A stretch of DNA of 46,633 nucleotides from Bacteroidales bacterium (lineage in GTDB: Bacteria; Bacteroidota; Bacteroidia; Bacteroidales; Muribaculaceae), in contig JAJPXC010000053.1 in the NCBI GenBank assembly GCA_021205635.1, positions 1-46,633 of the forward strand. The letters run 5' to 3'. Shown piece by piece: positions 16,074 to 25,238 of the stretch. A model generated the notes under the pieces. It was given only the letters and a program-made list of their open reading frames with translations. It had not been told where the DNA came from and did no database searches. Each line of letters starts with the position of its first letter. Position 1 is the stretch's first letter. The position numbers and the translations under genes were made by a program.

Positions 16074-16087
16074 CCAAATAGGTACTT

Positions 16088-17146
16088 ATGTTGATGAAAA
16101 TGAATCCACGGTTTCAACTCGATCGGCTCGTGCGCCCCAACATTTTGGCCCTAAAGCCTTACTCCTGCGCACGTGACGAGTTCAAAGGCACGGCCCGGGC
16201 TATGCTCGACGCCAACGAGAACGCCCGCATCACCCCCTTCAACCGCTACCCCGACCCTCTGAACCTCGACCTCAAGGAGCGCATCTGCCAGGTCTACGGC
16301 TTCCAGGACCCTCACCGCGTATTCCTAGGCGTGGGGAGCGACGAGTGTATCGACATGGTTTACAGGGTGTTCTGCCGTCCTGGAGTTGACAATGTGGTAG
16401 CGATGGATCCCAGCTACGGCATGTACGGGGTGTGCGCCGACATCAACGACGTTGAGTACCGCGCGGTGTCGCTGCGTCCCGATTTCAGCCTCGACCCCGA
16501 GGCGATTCTTGCCGCATGCGACGACCGCACCAAGGCGATCTTTCTGTGCTCGCCCAACAATCCCACAGGCAACTGCATCCCCGACGATGCCATCGAGCTG
16601 ATTTGCGACCGATTCCCGGGCATTGTGGTAATCGACCAGGCCTACGGCGACTTCTGCGAGGCCACGCTCGACATCGTTAACAAGGCTCCCAACGCCATAG
16701 TAATGCGCACATTCTCAAAGGCTTGGGGACATGCCGCCATTCGCTTGGGCATGGCGTTCGCCTCACGCGAGATCGTCGCTCTGTTCAATAAGGTGAAATA
16801 TCCCTACAACATCTCGCTGTTGACGCGTCGCGAGGCCGAGAGCGTCCTCCGTCAAGCCGACAAGGTTCAATCGATCGTCAAGCAAATCGTCGAGGCACGC
16901 GAGAGGTTGGCCAAGGAATTGGCTAAATTGCCTATTGTCAAAAAGATATATCCATCCGACGCCAATTTCCTACTCATCGAGGTGACTGACGCCAACGACA
17001 TCTATCGCCACTTGTCGCAAGAGGACGGCATCGTCGTGCGCAACCGCGACTCGGTGCACCTCTGCAACGGTTGCCTGCGAATCACAATCGGCACGGAAGA
17101 GGAAAACTCCCTGTTAATCAACGCATTGAAAGTTTATGAAAAGTAA
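16088..17146 (+). CDS. hisC: histidinol-phosphate aminotransferase
   Basis: This PLP enzyme converts imidazole-acetol phosphate plus glutamate to histidinol phosphate plus 2-oxoglutarate in histidine synthesis. The 352-residue fold-type I aminotransferase shows LDANENA near residue 40, SPNNPTGN near 160, VIDQAYGDF near 180, and the PLP-lysine motif [18 protein letters not shown] near 212. Length is normal. Another in-frame ATG lies two codons downstream; the first is used here. It overlaps hisB by 11 bp. Upstream hisG and hisD are absent; the neighbouring gene is a divergent phosphodiesterase. Confidence 0.96.
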   Translation: MLMKMNPRFQLDRLVRPNILALKPYSCARDEFKGTARAMLDANENARITPFNRYPDPLNLDLKERICQVYGFQDPHRVFLGVGSDECIDMVYRVFCRPGVDNVVAMDPSYGMYGVCADINDVEYRAVSLRPDFSLDPEAILAACDDRTKAIFLCSPNNPTGNCIPDDAIELICDRFPGIVVIDQAYGDFCEATLDIVNKAPNAIVMRTFSKAWGHAAIRLGMAFASREIVALFNKVKYPYNISLLTRREAESVLRQADKVQSIVKQIVEARERLAKELAKLPIVKKIYPSDANFLLIEVTDANDIYRHLSQEDGIVVRNRDSVHLCNGCLRITIGTEEENSLLINALKVYEK

Positions 17147-18293
17147 CGCTGCCCCCAAGTCCAAGAAAGTGGCCTTGTTCGTCGACCGCGACGGCACAAT
17201 AATCGTTGAGCCACCAGTTGATTATCAGGTGGATAGCTTTGAGAAACTGCAATTCGTGCCGGGAGCCATATCGGCGTTACGCCACCTGCGCCGTGTGCTG
17301 CCGCATGAGTTGGTGATGGTGACCAATCAAGACGGACTGGGCACAGATTCGTTCCCCGAGGAAAGGTTTTGGGGACCGCACAACCTGATGCTCAACACGT
17401 TGCGTGGCGAGGGAGTGGAATTCGATGATATCCTTATCGACCGCTCGTTCCCTGAGGACAATGCGCCCACTCGCAAGCCCGCGTTGGGCATGCTTGGCGC
17501 TTATCTCACAAGCGATTACGATTTGGATCGCTCATGGGTAATCGGCGACCGCCTTACCGATGCCCAGCTCGCCAAAAATCTTGGCGCACAAGCGATTGTT
17601 CTCGCCGAGGACACTCCAGAATTGCGTGCGGAGATCGCTGAAAAGGGGCTTACTGGTACAGTGAAGATGGTCACGCCCGATTGGTGGGAAGCGGTGGTGC
17701 TGATCCAAGGGGGCGTGCGCCAAGCCACCGTTCATCGCAAGACCGCCGAAACCGACATCGAAGTCTCGGTAAACCTCGACGGCACAGGCAGTTGCGACAT
17801 CTCCACAGGCATCGGTATGCTCGACCACATGCTTGAGCAGATCGGCAGGCACGGCCAGATCGACCTTACGGTCCATGCCCATGGCGACCTGCACGTCGAC
17901 CATCACCATACAATCGAGGACACGGCACTCACCCTCGGCGAGGCCCTGGGTCGCGCCCTGGGCGACAAGCGCGGCATCGAGCGCTACGGATTCGTGCTAC
18001 CCATGGACGACTGTCTGGCCACCGTCGCCATCGACTTCGGGGGACGTCCCTGGCTCGTGATGGAGGCAGAGTGGGACCGTGAGGCCATCGGTGGTTTCCC
18101 CACCGAGATGATCTACCATTTCTTCAAGAGCCTGTCCGACGCGGCGCGTATCAACCTTTATATCAGCGCCAAGGGAGACAACGAGCACCACAAGCTGGAG
18201 GCCATCTTCAAGGGTCTCGCCCGATCCCTTCGTCGCGCCGTGCGCCGCGACCCCGAGCACTTCACCCTCCCCTCCACCAAGGGCACCCTTTAA
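17136..18293 (+). CDS. hisB: bifunctional histidinol-phosphatase / imidazoleglycerol-phosphate dehydratase
   Basis: This 385-residue bifunctional enzyme catalyses two steps of histidine synthesis. The N-terminal HAD phosphatase (residues 10-180) has the nucleophile motif FVDRDGTII, then [11 protein letters not shown] and [12 protein letters not shown]. The C-terminal dehydratase (190-385) has [35 protein letters not shown] and the late [19 protein letters not shown] motif, which carry the manganese-binding His and Glu residues. The start codon lies inside the end of hisC, which implies coupling. Slightly longer than E. coli HisB (355), from small differences near the domain junction. Confidence 0.96.
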   Translation: MKSNAAPKSKKVALFVDRDGTIIVEPPVDYQVDSFEKLQFVPGAISALRHLRRVLPHELVMVTNQDGLGTDSFPEERFWGPHNLMLNTLRGEGVEFDDILIDRSFPEDNAPTRKPALGMLGAYLTSDYDLDRSWVIGDRLTDAQLAKNLGAQAIVLAEDTPELRAEIAEKGLTGTVKMVTPDWWEAVVLIQGGVRQATVHRKTAETDIEVSVNLDGTGSCDISTGIGMLDHMLEQIGRHGQIDLTVHAHGDLHVDHHHTIEDTALTLGEALGRALGDKRGIERYGFVLPMDDCLATVAIDFGGRPWLVMEAEWDREAIGGFPTEMIYHFFKSLSDAARINLYISAKGDNEHHKLEAIFKGLARSLRRAVRRDPEHFTLPSTKGTL

Positions 18294-18329
18294 CCCGGCC
18301 CCCACGCCCATCGCACATTTGACATTATC

Positions 18330-18354
18330 ATTTTCACCTTTAATTGGTGAAAAT
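18330..18354 (+). promoter_or_regulatory. inverted repeat upstream of the type II system promoter
   Basis: Perfect 9-bp arms ATTTTCACC and GGTGAAAAT with a 7-bp spacer end 15 bp before the -7 box at 18370-18377, so they cover the -33 region. This could be an operator for the restriction-modification genes. It could also be the hisB terminator, but no T-run follows it. Confidence 0.55.
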
Positions 18355-18369
18355 ATAGAAAAGAATCGC

Positions 18370-18377
18370 TACCTTTG
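18370..18377 (+). promoter_or_regulatory. -7 box of the type II restriction-modification operon
   Basis: TACCTTTG, followed by CAC, fits TAnnTTTG. The position 19 bp upstream reads GTGA rather than TTTG and lies inside the inverted repeat. The leader to the ATG at 18459 would be about 78 nt. Confidence 0.6.
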
Positions 18378-18458
18378 CACTACGGCGGCTCTTACCACGC
18401 CCATCACATGAATCTGGGACCCAAATCCACATACCAAACTCTAAAAACGCCCTAAATA

Positions 18459-20339
18459 ATGGCCGAGAGACAAGATTTCATAAGCACTCGCAAAAAGGTT
18501 ACTTTTGTAGACTTGTTCGCTGGAGCAGGTGGTATCAGCGAAGGTTTTTTGCAAGCGTACAACGATAAATTCTATTTTGACTTTCTTTTAGCCTCAGATA
18601 TTAATTCCAACTGTGAATTAACGCATGAGGTGCGTTATAATCATCAATTGGGGCTAAGCACCAAGTTCATCTGCCAAGATATAATGGAGGATAATTTCGT
18701 TGGCAATCTCATCAAGGAACTTGGCCAATCGCAGGTGGATGTTGTTACTGGTGGTCCAAGTTGTCAATCATTTAGTTTGGCTGGCTCGCGGAAAAAATTT
18801 GACAAACGAGATGATCTTTTCTATCATTATCTCAAAGTAATCAAGGCTCTACGGCCCAAATACTTTGTAATGGAGAATGTCAAAGGCATATTGACCAAGG
18901 ACGGAGGGAAAATCGTTGAACGTATAATGAACGAAATCCGATCCATCATTGACGAGAGGGCGATGCCAGCTTACATTCTATTCATTGACAAGCATCTTCC
19001 TCGCACGTGCAATTCATTTATATCCAAAATCCTTTCATTAAAGATACGATGGGAGGCTGTAGGAGATGGTTCAAAATACGAAGACGAATTTGTAACTCTT
19101 CTTGAGGAACAATTCAAGACTGTGACCCGAAGCATGGAGTACCGTAAAAGCAAATCGGACGAAACCGTGGGCACAGCGCGACATGGGCTTAAGCTCCTGC
19201 AGGAGAGATCAAAGAGAGAGAAGTTACGTAAAGCCACCATTGAACTAAAGACTCGTTGTAATATCAACAACGACTTATTCGCTGACCAATTCAACGATTT
19301 CATTTCAGCCATAGATGATGCCACTCTTGTACAAGAAACGAGTGATGCACTTAGAAAGATAGAGCCACTGGTGACGGACAAACAGGCGTTATCCGACTTG
19401 TCCTATGGGCTTGGAATTTATGCCATGACCTTTGACGAAACCGTCGAGGTCATCACTTCCCTTGTCAATCACTTAGATGATATGACTAAAGAAGATTACA
19501 ACGAAATCAAGCGCCAACTCAGGTTGTATAATATTGAGAAACCAATAGTGGTATGCTCCGCCGATTACGGGGTTCCACAAAATCGGGAGCGGGTGCTATT
19601 TATAGGATCCAGGAAGGACCAAAAGCCCATTACTGAAATCCCAGCGACGGTGTCGGAAGAAGAAAAGGTGCGTTCTTTCGAAGCTCTATGGGATTTAGAC
19701 ACCATCGGGAGTGGGGAGATACAAACCCATTATATCCCAACCGATCCTCAAAACGAATACAGGCACTTCCTGGTTAATCGTAATGTTGCCAGCCAGCCAA
19801 TGGAGGATGGGAAATTGTATTCCGAGTGGTCGCGCCAAGGGCGTCTTGGACACAGATTTGAATTTGACTGTCAACCATTTTATGTACGTTCAGCCTCTGA
19901 ACTTCAAGGCTTTTCCGAGTTTCGAGATGTAATGGAACTTTACAATCACCAGACGAGCGAACAACGAGACGAGGTAAAAAAACGTCTGCGAATTATAGCC
20001 GAGCATGGAGATTACGATATGGCAAAAGAGGCACTACGCAAAGAAGGAGTAGACTCACAAAAGAGAAACTACACTGTAATCCACCCTGATTGTCAGAGCC
20101 CAACGGTGTGTACTATGCCCGACGATTTCATTCATTATCGCGCTTATCGACCACTTACTGTGCGCGAGATGGCCAGATTACAATCCTTTGACGATTCTTT
20201 TGTGTTCCAAGGGAAACGACAAACTGGAGGTGAAAAGCGAAAAGAAGAAATCCCTCAATATACCCTTGTGGGCAACGCCGTACCTCCACTGATGGCCCGC
20301 GCCATTGCCAATGTGATACTTCAAAACATTCGGCTATGA
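18459..20339 (+). CDS. DNA (cytosine-5) methyltransferase of a type II system
   Basis: This 626-residue enzyme should transfer a methyl group from SAM to C5 of cytosine in the recognition site and protect it from the nuclease encoded next. Motif I (FVDLFAGAGGISEGF) is at residues 16-30, motif IV (GGPSCQSFS) has nucleophile Cys102, motif VI (MENVKGIL) is near 142, motif VIII-like CSADYGVPQNRERVLFIGSR near 363, and motifs IX-X (TVREMARLQSF then YTLVGNAVPPLMARAIA) are near the end. Residues 160-360 are a long charged insertion, so the protein is far longer than the usual 330-420. The residue before Cys102 is Ser, where Pro is usual. GC content is lower than in hisB, which suggests transfer. Confidence 0.93.
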   Translation: MAERQDFISTRKKVTFVDLFAGAGGISEGFLQAYNDKFYFDFLLASDINSNCELTHEVRYNHQLGLSTKFICQDIMEDNFVGNLIKELGQSQVDVVTGGPSCQSFSLAGSRKKFDKRDDLFYHYLKVIKALRPKYFVMENVKGILTKDGGKIVERIMNEIRSIIDERAMPAYILFIDKHLPRTCNSFISKILSLKIRWEAVGDGSKYEDEFVTLLEEQFKTVTRSMEYRKSKSDETVGTARHGLKLLQERSKREKLRKATIELKTRCNINNDLFADQFNDFISAIDDATLVQETSDALRKIEPLVTDKQALSDLSYGLGIYAMTFDETVEVITSLVNHLDDMTKEDYNEIKRQLRLYNIEKPIVVCSADYGVPQNRERVLFIGSRKDQKPITEIPATVSEEEKVRSFEALWDLDTIGSGEIQTHYIPTDPQNEYRHFLVNRNVASQPMEDGKLYSEWSRQGRLGHRFEFDCQPFYVRSASELQGFSEFRDVMELYNHQTSEQRDEVKKRLRIIAEHGDYDMAKEALRKEGVDSQKRNYTVIHPDCQSPTVCTMPDDFIHYRAYRPLTVREMARLQSFDDSFVFQGKRQTGGEKRKEEIPQYTLVGNAVPPLMARAIANVILQNIRL

Positions 20340-21517
20340 TACATATGCGGCCTTTCACTCGCTTCGAGGAGAGAAATATCACCTTCCTGGTTAATCATAG
20401 TGTTGACTTTACCCTGGTGCAGTTAACGGCCACAGGATTGAAGAAGAGCATTATGGACGCCACTTCGCCAATGCGCACTTTTTTCGCAGAAAAGGGAATC
20501 CACAATTATGAGGAACAACTTCAAGGGCCCGCGCATAAGCATCTGACAAAAACGTTCATCCTTAATGCTGCGGAATCCAAGGAAACCACCACATCGCTCT
20601 ATCGGCCTATGACAAAGAAAGGTGATCCGCGGCTTTGGGTGAGTGGCTTACGCGACTGTTCATGCGCCGATGATATACATGCCATCTGCGCCCTTAACGG
20701 CAATTTATATGTCATCAATATCACTACCTGTGACATTGAGACCGCTTTTAATTCTGACGTCTCCTCCCACCTAAAAGATTTAATTCAGGAGTTCTATCTC
20801 TCTTCCCATCATGTAAGCGACGAATTGTTGCGGTTCTTTCAAAATAATGCAAATCAATGGTTTGAATCGGAAGTAACCGCCGACACCGGAATTGGCCGAA
20901 CCATTGAAACCATGCTTGGCATATCGCAAAATTCAGCCAAAACTCCCGACTATAAAGGCATCGAGCTCAAAAGCCACCGCGAGAAGCGTTCTTCCAAAAA
21001 GAATGTCCTCTTTACCCAAACTCCTAATTGGGAATTGAGTCAACTAAAATCAGGTCGTGAAATTGTCAATCTCTACGGCTATAATTGCGGAGATGGTCGC
21101 AAAACATATCAGAATACCGTACAATGCAACCAGCCCAATAGTCAAGGGTTGGGATTAAATCTTGAACTAGTAAAAGAATGGCTTGAACTGAAACACTTTG
21201 GACACAAAGTAGAAGATGTGGCTGTATGGGTTCTTCGGCGTTTGCATGATCGCCTTACCGAGAAACACCACGAAACTTTTTGGATTACCGTAGACAATGA
21301 GATGCATGATGGCAAAGAGTATTTCCGATATCGGAGCATTGAGCACACCAAGAACCCGATAGCACCTCAGTTTGACATTTTGCTTGATCAGGGTCTTATC
21401 ACGGTCGACCTGTTGCTATGTCGTCCCAGTGGCCATGGCGATACTTACAGCTTCAAAATTAAAAAGAAAGGGATGCCTTTGCTCTTTCCTGAGAGCATGG
21501 TGTATGATCTCAAATAG
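20336..21517 (+). CDS. MvaI/BcnI-family type II restriction endonuclease
   Basis: This 393-residue nuclease overlaps the methylase stop by 4 bp (ATGA). Characterised MvaI and BcnI act as monomers on CCWGG and CCSGG; the target here is not known. The C-terminal half (about 185-393) matches that family, with the PD-(D/E)XK core in PDYKGIELKSHREK: Asp205, Glu210 and Lys212. It also has a QCNQPNSQGLGLNLE stretch and the FDILLDQGLITVDLLL strand. Residues 1-180 form an extra N-terminal domain that I do not recognise; it may bind DNA. MIHM gives two possible ATG starts (20336 and 20345). After the stop, 21518-21763 has no gene. Confidence 0.88.
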   Translation: MIHMRPFTRFEERNITFLVNHSVDFTLVQLTATGLKKSIMDATSPMRTFFAEKGIHNYEEQLQGPAHKHLTKTFILNAAESKETTTSLYRPMTKKGDPRLWVSGLRDCSCADDIHAICALNGNLYVINITTCDIETAFNSDVSSHLKDLIQEFYLSSHHVSDELLRFFQNNANQWFESEVTADTGIGRTIETMLGISQNSAKTPDYKGIELKSHREKRSSKKNVLFTQTPNWELSQLKSGREIVNLYGYNCGDGRKTYQNTVQCNQPNSQGLGLNLELVKEWLELKHFGHKVEDVAVWVLRRLHDRLTEKHHETFWITVDNEMHDGKEYFRYRSIEHTKNPIAPQFDILLDQGLITVDLLLCRPSGHGDTYSFKIKKKGMPLLFPESMVYDLK

Positions 21518-21642
21518 GCTCAGCGAGGGAAAGGCGGGGATGGTGACAACTGCTATTGCTTTCGTGGGTGCGAATGAAGGGAAGGACAAGTTAAAAATTC
21601 TGAAAAAGGGACATTAAAGTAAAATATGTGGAAAAGGTTGCG

Positions 21643-21650
21643 TAACTTTA
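21643..21650 (+). promoter_or_regulatory. weak candidate promoter box of the first propeller-amidase cassette
   Basis: TAACTTTA, followed by CAC, differs by one base from TAnnTTTG and lies about 115 bp upstream of the ATG at 21764. No TTTG is seen 19 bp upstream. Confidence 0.3.
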
Positions 21651-21763
21651 CACGATAATCCATGGAATAGCATCCCACATCTACCCCTACCACCTGATGT
21701 AAAGCGCTATAACAAGAATAATATAAAACACTAAGATAAAAAACCATCTAAAACACCCTGCTT

Positions 21764-22669
21764 ATGAAACATTTCAACATTACGGCGTTGATGCTCGCGA
21801 TGGCATTCGCGGCTACAGGCCAAGTGTTGTCGGTTGGCTCGATCGAGAAGGTGGCAGTTTCAGCCGAAATCTCAGTCGACCAGGCTGTTATGGCTCCCGA
21901 CGGCAAGTCGGTGGTCATTTCCACCAACACCGACCGCTCTCTGCGTTACCTCTCACTGGAGGACGGGCAGATGAAGACATTGACCGACAACGGCTCGATT
22001 CTCGACCTTAAAATCGCCGACAACGGCACCGTGGTTTACCGCCAAAGCACGCTCAATGAGCGTCACCGTCGCTACACCTCTATTCAGGCCGTAGAGCCGA
22101 TGACGTTGGCCACCAAGCAATTGGTTGAGCCGTCGCGCGAATTGGGCGGCATGGCGGTGCGCGGCAACCAAGTGATGGCCGTAGACAATTTGAAGCTTAA
22201 GGCACAAGCACTTGACAACCACGCAATTGAGGAAACACCCGTTGCCTCTATCCACCGCGGCCAACTGATGATTACCCGCAATGGTGTCACCACAGCCATC
22301 AACCCCAACGGCAAGCACGGCCAAAGCTACCTGTGGCCCTCGGTGAGCCCCGACGGCACCAAGGTGGTGTACTACCTGGCCACAATGGGTTGCTGGACTT
22401 GCGACCTCGACGGGAGCAACCCGCAGCGTATCGGCGTGATCCGCGCTCCTCGCTGGATTGACGACGCGACGATTGTGGGCATGCGCGACGAGGACGACGG
22501 CCAGTTCTACACGGCGTCGACAATCGTTGCCGCTACCCTTGACGGCGTGACCCAGGACCTGACGTCGCCGGATGTGATCGCCATGTTCCCTACAGCATCG
22601 GCCGACGGGAGCAAGATCGCTTTCTCCACCCCCGCTGGCGAGCTTTACATTATCAACATCAATCGTTAA
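21764..22669 (+). CDS. periplasmic TolB-like beta-propeller protein, cassette copy 1
   Basis: This 301-residue protein has a signal peptide (MKHFNITALMLAMAFAATGQ) without a lipobox cysteine, so it is probably periplasmic. The body has TolB/WD40-like blades: QAVMAPDGKSVVIST, YLWPSVSPDGTKVVYYL followed by CDLDGSNPQRIG, and FPTASADGSKIAFST, each with the S-x-D-G-x-[KR] motif of PD40 repeats. It ends GELYIININR, without a sorting tail. The molecular role is unknown. It lies 21 bp upstream of a large secreted amidase, and the same gene pair recurs at 25239-29880, so the two products probably work together. Confidence 0.8.
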   Translation: MKHFNITALMLAMAFAATGQVLSVGSIEKVAVSAEISVDQAVMAPDGKSVVISTNTDRSLRYLSLEDGQMKTLTDNGSILDLKIADNGTVVYRQSTLNERHRRYTSIQAVEPMTLATKQLVEPSRELGGMAVRGNQVMAVDNLKLKAQALDNHAIEETPVASIHRGQLMITRNGVTTAINPNGKHGQSYLWPSVSPDGTKVVYYLATMGCWTCDLDGSNPQRIGVIRAPRWIDDATIVGMRDEDDGQFYTASTIVAATLDGVTQDLTSPDVIAMFPTASADGSKIAFSTPAGELYIININR

Positions 22670-22690
22670 CCCCCTTAGCTCCTTACCTTT

Positions 22691-25159
22691 ATGAAGAAAA
22701 TTTTAGCAATCGCGGCCATGGCGGTGATAGGCATCGCCTCGGCCCACGGGCAGGACGCTGAGGACCTGCGCGTATACCTCAACCCCGGTCACGGCTCGTG
22801 GACGAGCAACGACCGCCCAATGATGACCTTGAAAGAGGTCAACGGCAAGGTGCAGGCTTTCGATCCCGGCACCAAGAGCGGTTCCTACGCCAACTCACCC
22901 GACACCACCTGCTTCTACGAGACCAATACCAATCTGCGCAAGATGTACGCCTTGCTCGACCGACTGGTCGACGACTACGGGCTGACCTTTGACCGCACGC
23001 TCAACCAAGACAACGACAACCCCTACCGCGTGGGAGCCGCTCTCGACCTGGAAAACAACGTGGTGATGAGCCATGTGAAGGCCGGTCCCTACCCTCACGA
23101 CCCGGATAACGCCAACGTGTGCAACCGCTCGCTGAGCGAAATCGCGATGGAGGCCGATATCAACAACTTCGACATGTTCATCTCGGTACACTCCAACGCC
23201 GCTTCCACCGACGGTCCCAAGACCAACTATCTGGCCTTCTTCTACCGCGGCACCAACTCCAACGACTACGCCTCAGGCTCAGTGGACATGTGCCAGGCGG
23301 CTTGGCCCTACGCTCACGCGATTGAGCATCACACGTGGACGGCCCGCAACTCGGCCGACGTTGGCCAGGGCGTGTTGGGCGACATTACATTCTATGGCTC
23401 GTCGTCGACGGTCAACGGCTACACGGGCTACTTGGGAGTGCTCAAGCATGGCGTTCCCGGCTACCTCGTTGAGGGCTATTTCCACACCTACCAACCCTCA
23501 CGCCAGCGCGCCATGAACTTCGACGCTTGTCGTATCGAGGGCTACCAGTACGCCCGCGGCGTGGCCGATTACTTCGAGTTTGACAAGGAGTCGACAGGCG
23601 AGATCTACGGCGTGATTCGCGACCTCCACAAGAAATTCGCCCACGACTACTACACCCCCAACGCCACATCCATGGACGTGTATAAGCCCCTTAATGGCGT
23701 CACCGTTACCCTCTCCAAGGACGGCCAAGTGGTAGCCACCAAGGTCACCGATCTCTTCTACAACGGCGTCTTCGTGTTTGACAACCTCGAGCCTGGCACC
23801 TACACCCTCTCTTACTCCCACCCTGACTATAAGGAGCCTGACGCCGACCAACCCACGACCGTCGTCGTTGAGGCCGCCACCACCGTCTATCCCACCGTGT
23901 ACCTCGAGAACGTCAACTATGTAGAGGGCGGCATCACGGGCTACGACGACCCGCTGGCCGACGTGGAGGGCTTGGAGATGCCTGAGTCGTTCGAGTTCAA
24001 CCAGGCTTACATCGACGAGCCGATCGAGGAGCTCGCCGGCAAGACTATCCGCCGAGCGATCTTCCGCGACCAATACGCTTACATCCTCGCCATTGACGCT
24101 GAGAATCAACCCACTCTGGTGGTTTACGACACCAAGGAGAAGGTGGTGCAACGCACCATCAGCACCGAGGGCACATGGGGCACAATCATGCCTCTTAGCT
24201 CAATCTGCTTTAGCGCCGACGGCGTGCTGATAGGTTGCAACATGGGCGAGCAGCCCCTCGACGGCGACCAGAACGTGGAGGTGTATCGCTGGGATAACGA
24301 CGATGAGGGCCTACCCGCTGGTAAACCCACTATCCTTACAAAGATCAACCACGCCGGCAACTGGGGCACGTCGTGCTTCGGCCAGTCGATCGCTTTCTCG
24401 GGCACTCTCGAGGAGGGTTTCCTTGTGATGGCCAACCAAAACACCACCTCCACCGGCATCCGTATCGAGATTATAGAATACGTTGACGGCCAAACTGTTG
24501 ACTATTACCACAACAACGTCAACTCGATCTTTGGCGATCCTTACAACCAGTCGACCCTGGGCGATTGGCGCATCAACGTGTCACCTCGCAACTCCGACAA
24601 TATCGTGATTACCTCCGAGCTGATGTCGCCCATTGAGCTTGCTCTAAACAAGGGCACCTCGGCAGGCGTTCCGTCGCTCGTGTCGAAGATGCCCGACGGC
24701 CTAGTTGAGGGCTCGGCGTTCAATGCTGGCATCCTCAAGTACTGCGGCCACTGCCTGCTTGTCGCTCCCGTGGTCACCTCGGAGGGCTTCACTGGCCTGT
24801 CGCTAATCGACTTCACCGACGGTTTGGCATCGGCTAAGGTAGTAACCACAGTCGACACCGATCTTCCCGCTGTTGAGGGCAACGCCCTTGCCACTGGCGG
24901 CGTGGTAGATGTGAAGTGGGGCGAAACCGGCGATTATGAGTCGTCGGCGCTCAACCTCCTGGCTCTGCGCGGCGACGCCAAGCTGTCGCGCCTCACCACC
25001 GAGGAACTCTCAGGCGTGGAGGACGTAGTAGTTACCGAAGCCGATGTCGAAGCCCCGGTTGAGTACTACAACCTCCAGGGACAGCGTATCACTACCCCGG
25101 CCCCCGGCACCGTGGTGATCCGTCGCCAAGGCAACGCCGCCACAAAGATCCAACTGTAA
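22691..25159 (+). CDS. secreted Amidase_3-type N-acetylmuramoyl-L-alanine amidase with adhesin-like modules, cassette copy 1
   Basis: This 822-residue exported protein should cleave the amide bond between N-acetylmuramic acid and the stem peptide of peptidoglycan. After the signal peptide (to about residue 20), the Amidase_3 zinc residues are all in place: NPGHGS (His34), FYETNTNLR (Glu77), SVHSNA (His167), with Glu261 in LVEGYFHTY as the likely catalytic base. A carboxypeptidase-regulatory-like beta-sandwich follows (residues 330-405, with GVTVTLSKDG and FDNLEPGTYTLSYSHPDY), then a propeller-like module of about 340 residues, then the tail YYNLQGQRI...PAPGTVVIRRQG typical of secreted Bacteroidales proteins. 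The amidase motifs are widely spaced for the family because of insertions. Target (self or foreign wall) unknown. Confidence 0.85.
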   Translation: MKKILAIAAMAVIGIASAHGQDAEDLRVYLNPGHGSWTSNDRPMMTLKEVNGKVQAFDPGTKSGSYANSPDTTCFYETNTNLRKMYALLDRLVDDYGLTFDRTLNQDNDNPYRVGAALDLENNVVMSHVKAGPYPHDPDNANVCNRSLSEIAMEADINNFDMFISVHSNAASTDGPKTNYLAFFYRGTNSNDYASGSVDMCQAAWPYAHAIEHHTWTARNSADVGQGVLGDITFYGSSSTVNGYTGYLGVLKHGVPGYLVEGYFHTYQPSRQRAMNFDACRIEGYQYARGVADYFEFDKESTGEIYGVIRDLHKKFAHDYYTPNATSMDVYKPLNGVTVTLSKDGQVVATKVTDLFYNGVFVFDNLEPGTYTLSYSHPDYKEPDADQPTTVVVEAATTVYPTVYLENVNYVEGGITGYDDPLADVEGLEMPESFEFNQAYIDEPIEELAGKTIRRAIFRDQYAYILAIDAENQPTLVVYDTKEKVVQRTISTEGTWGTIMPLSSICFSADGVLIGCNMGEQPLDGDQNVEVYRWDNDDEGLPAGKPTILTKINHAGNWGTSCFGQSIAFSGTLEEGFLVMANQNTTSTGIRIEIIEYVDGQTVDYYHNNVNSIFGDPYNQSTLGDWRINVSPRNSDNIVITSELMSPIELALNKGTSAGVPSLVSKMPDGLVEGSAFNAGILKYCGHCLLVAPVVTSEGFTGLSLIDFTDGLASAKVVTTVDTDLPAVEGNALATGGVVDVKWGETGDYESSALNLLALRGDAKLSRLTTEELSGVEDVVVTEADVEAPVEYYNLQGQRITTPAPGTVVIRRQGNAATKIQL

Positions 25160-25164
25160 CCCCG

Positions 25165-25204
25165 ATAAGGCTCCGTTCTATATATTGGCAGAACGGAGCC
25201 TTAT
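25165..25204 (+). terminator. hairpin between the two propeller-amidase cassettes
   Basis: Perfect 15-bp arms (ATAAGGCTCCGTTCT and AGAACGGAGCCTTAT) around a 10-nt loop start 5 bp after the amidase stop. Only a short T-poor stretch follows, so termination may be partial. The second cassette begins 35 bp further on, so either read-through or a promoter inside 25205-25238 is needed. Confidence 0.75.
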
Positions 25205-25238
25205 TGACCTTAAATCTTATTAACCAACAATCAACATT

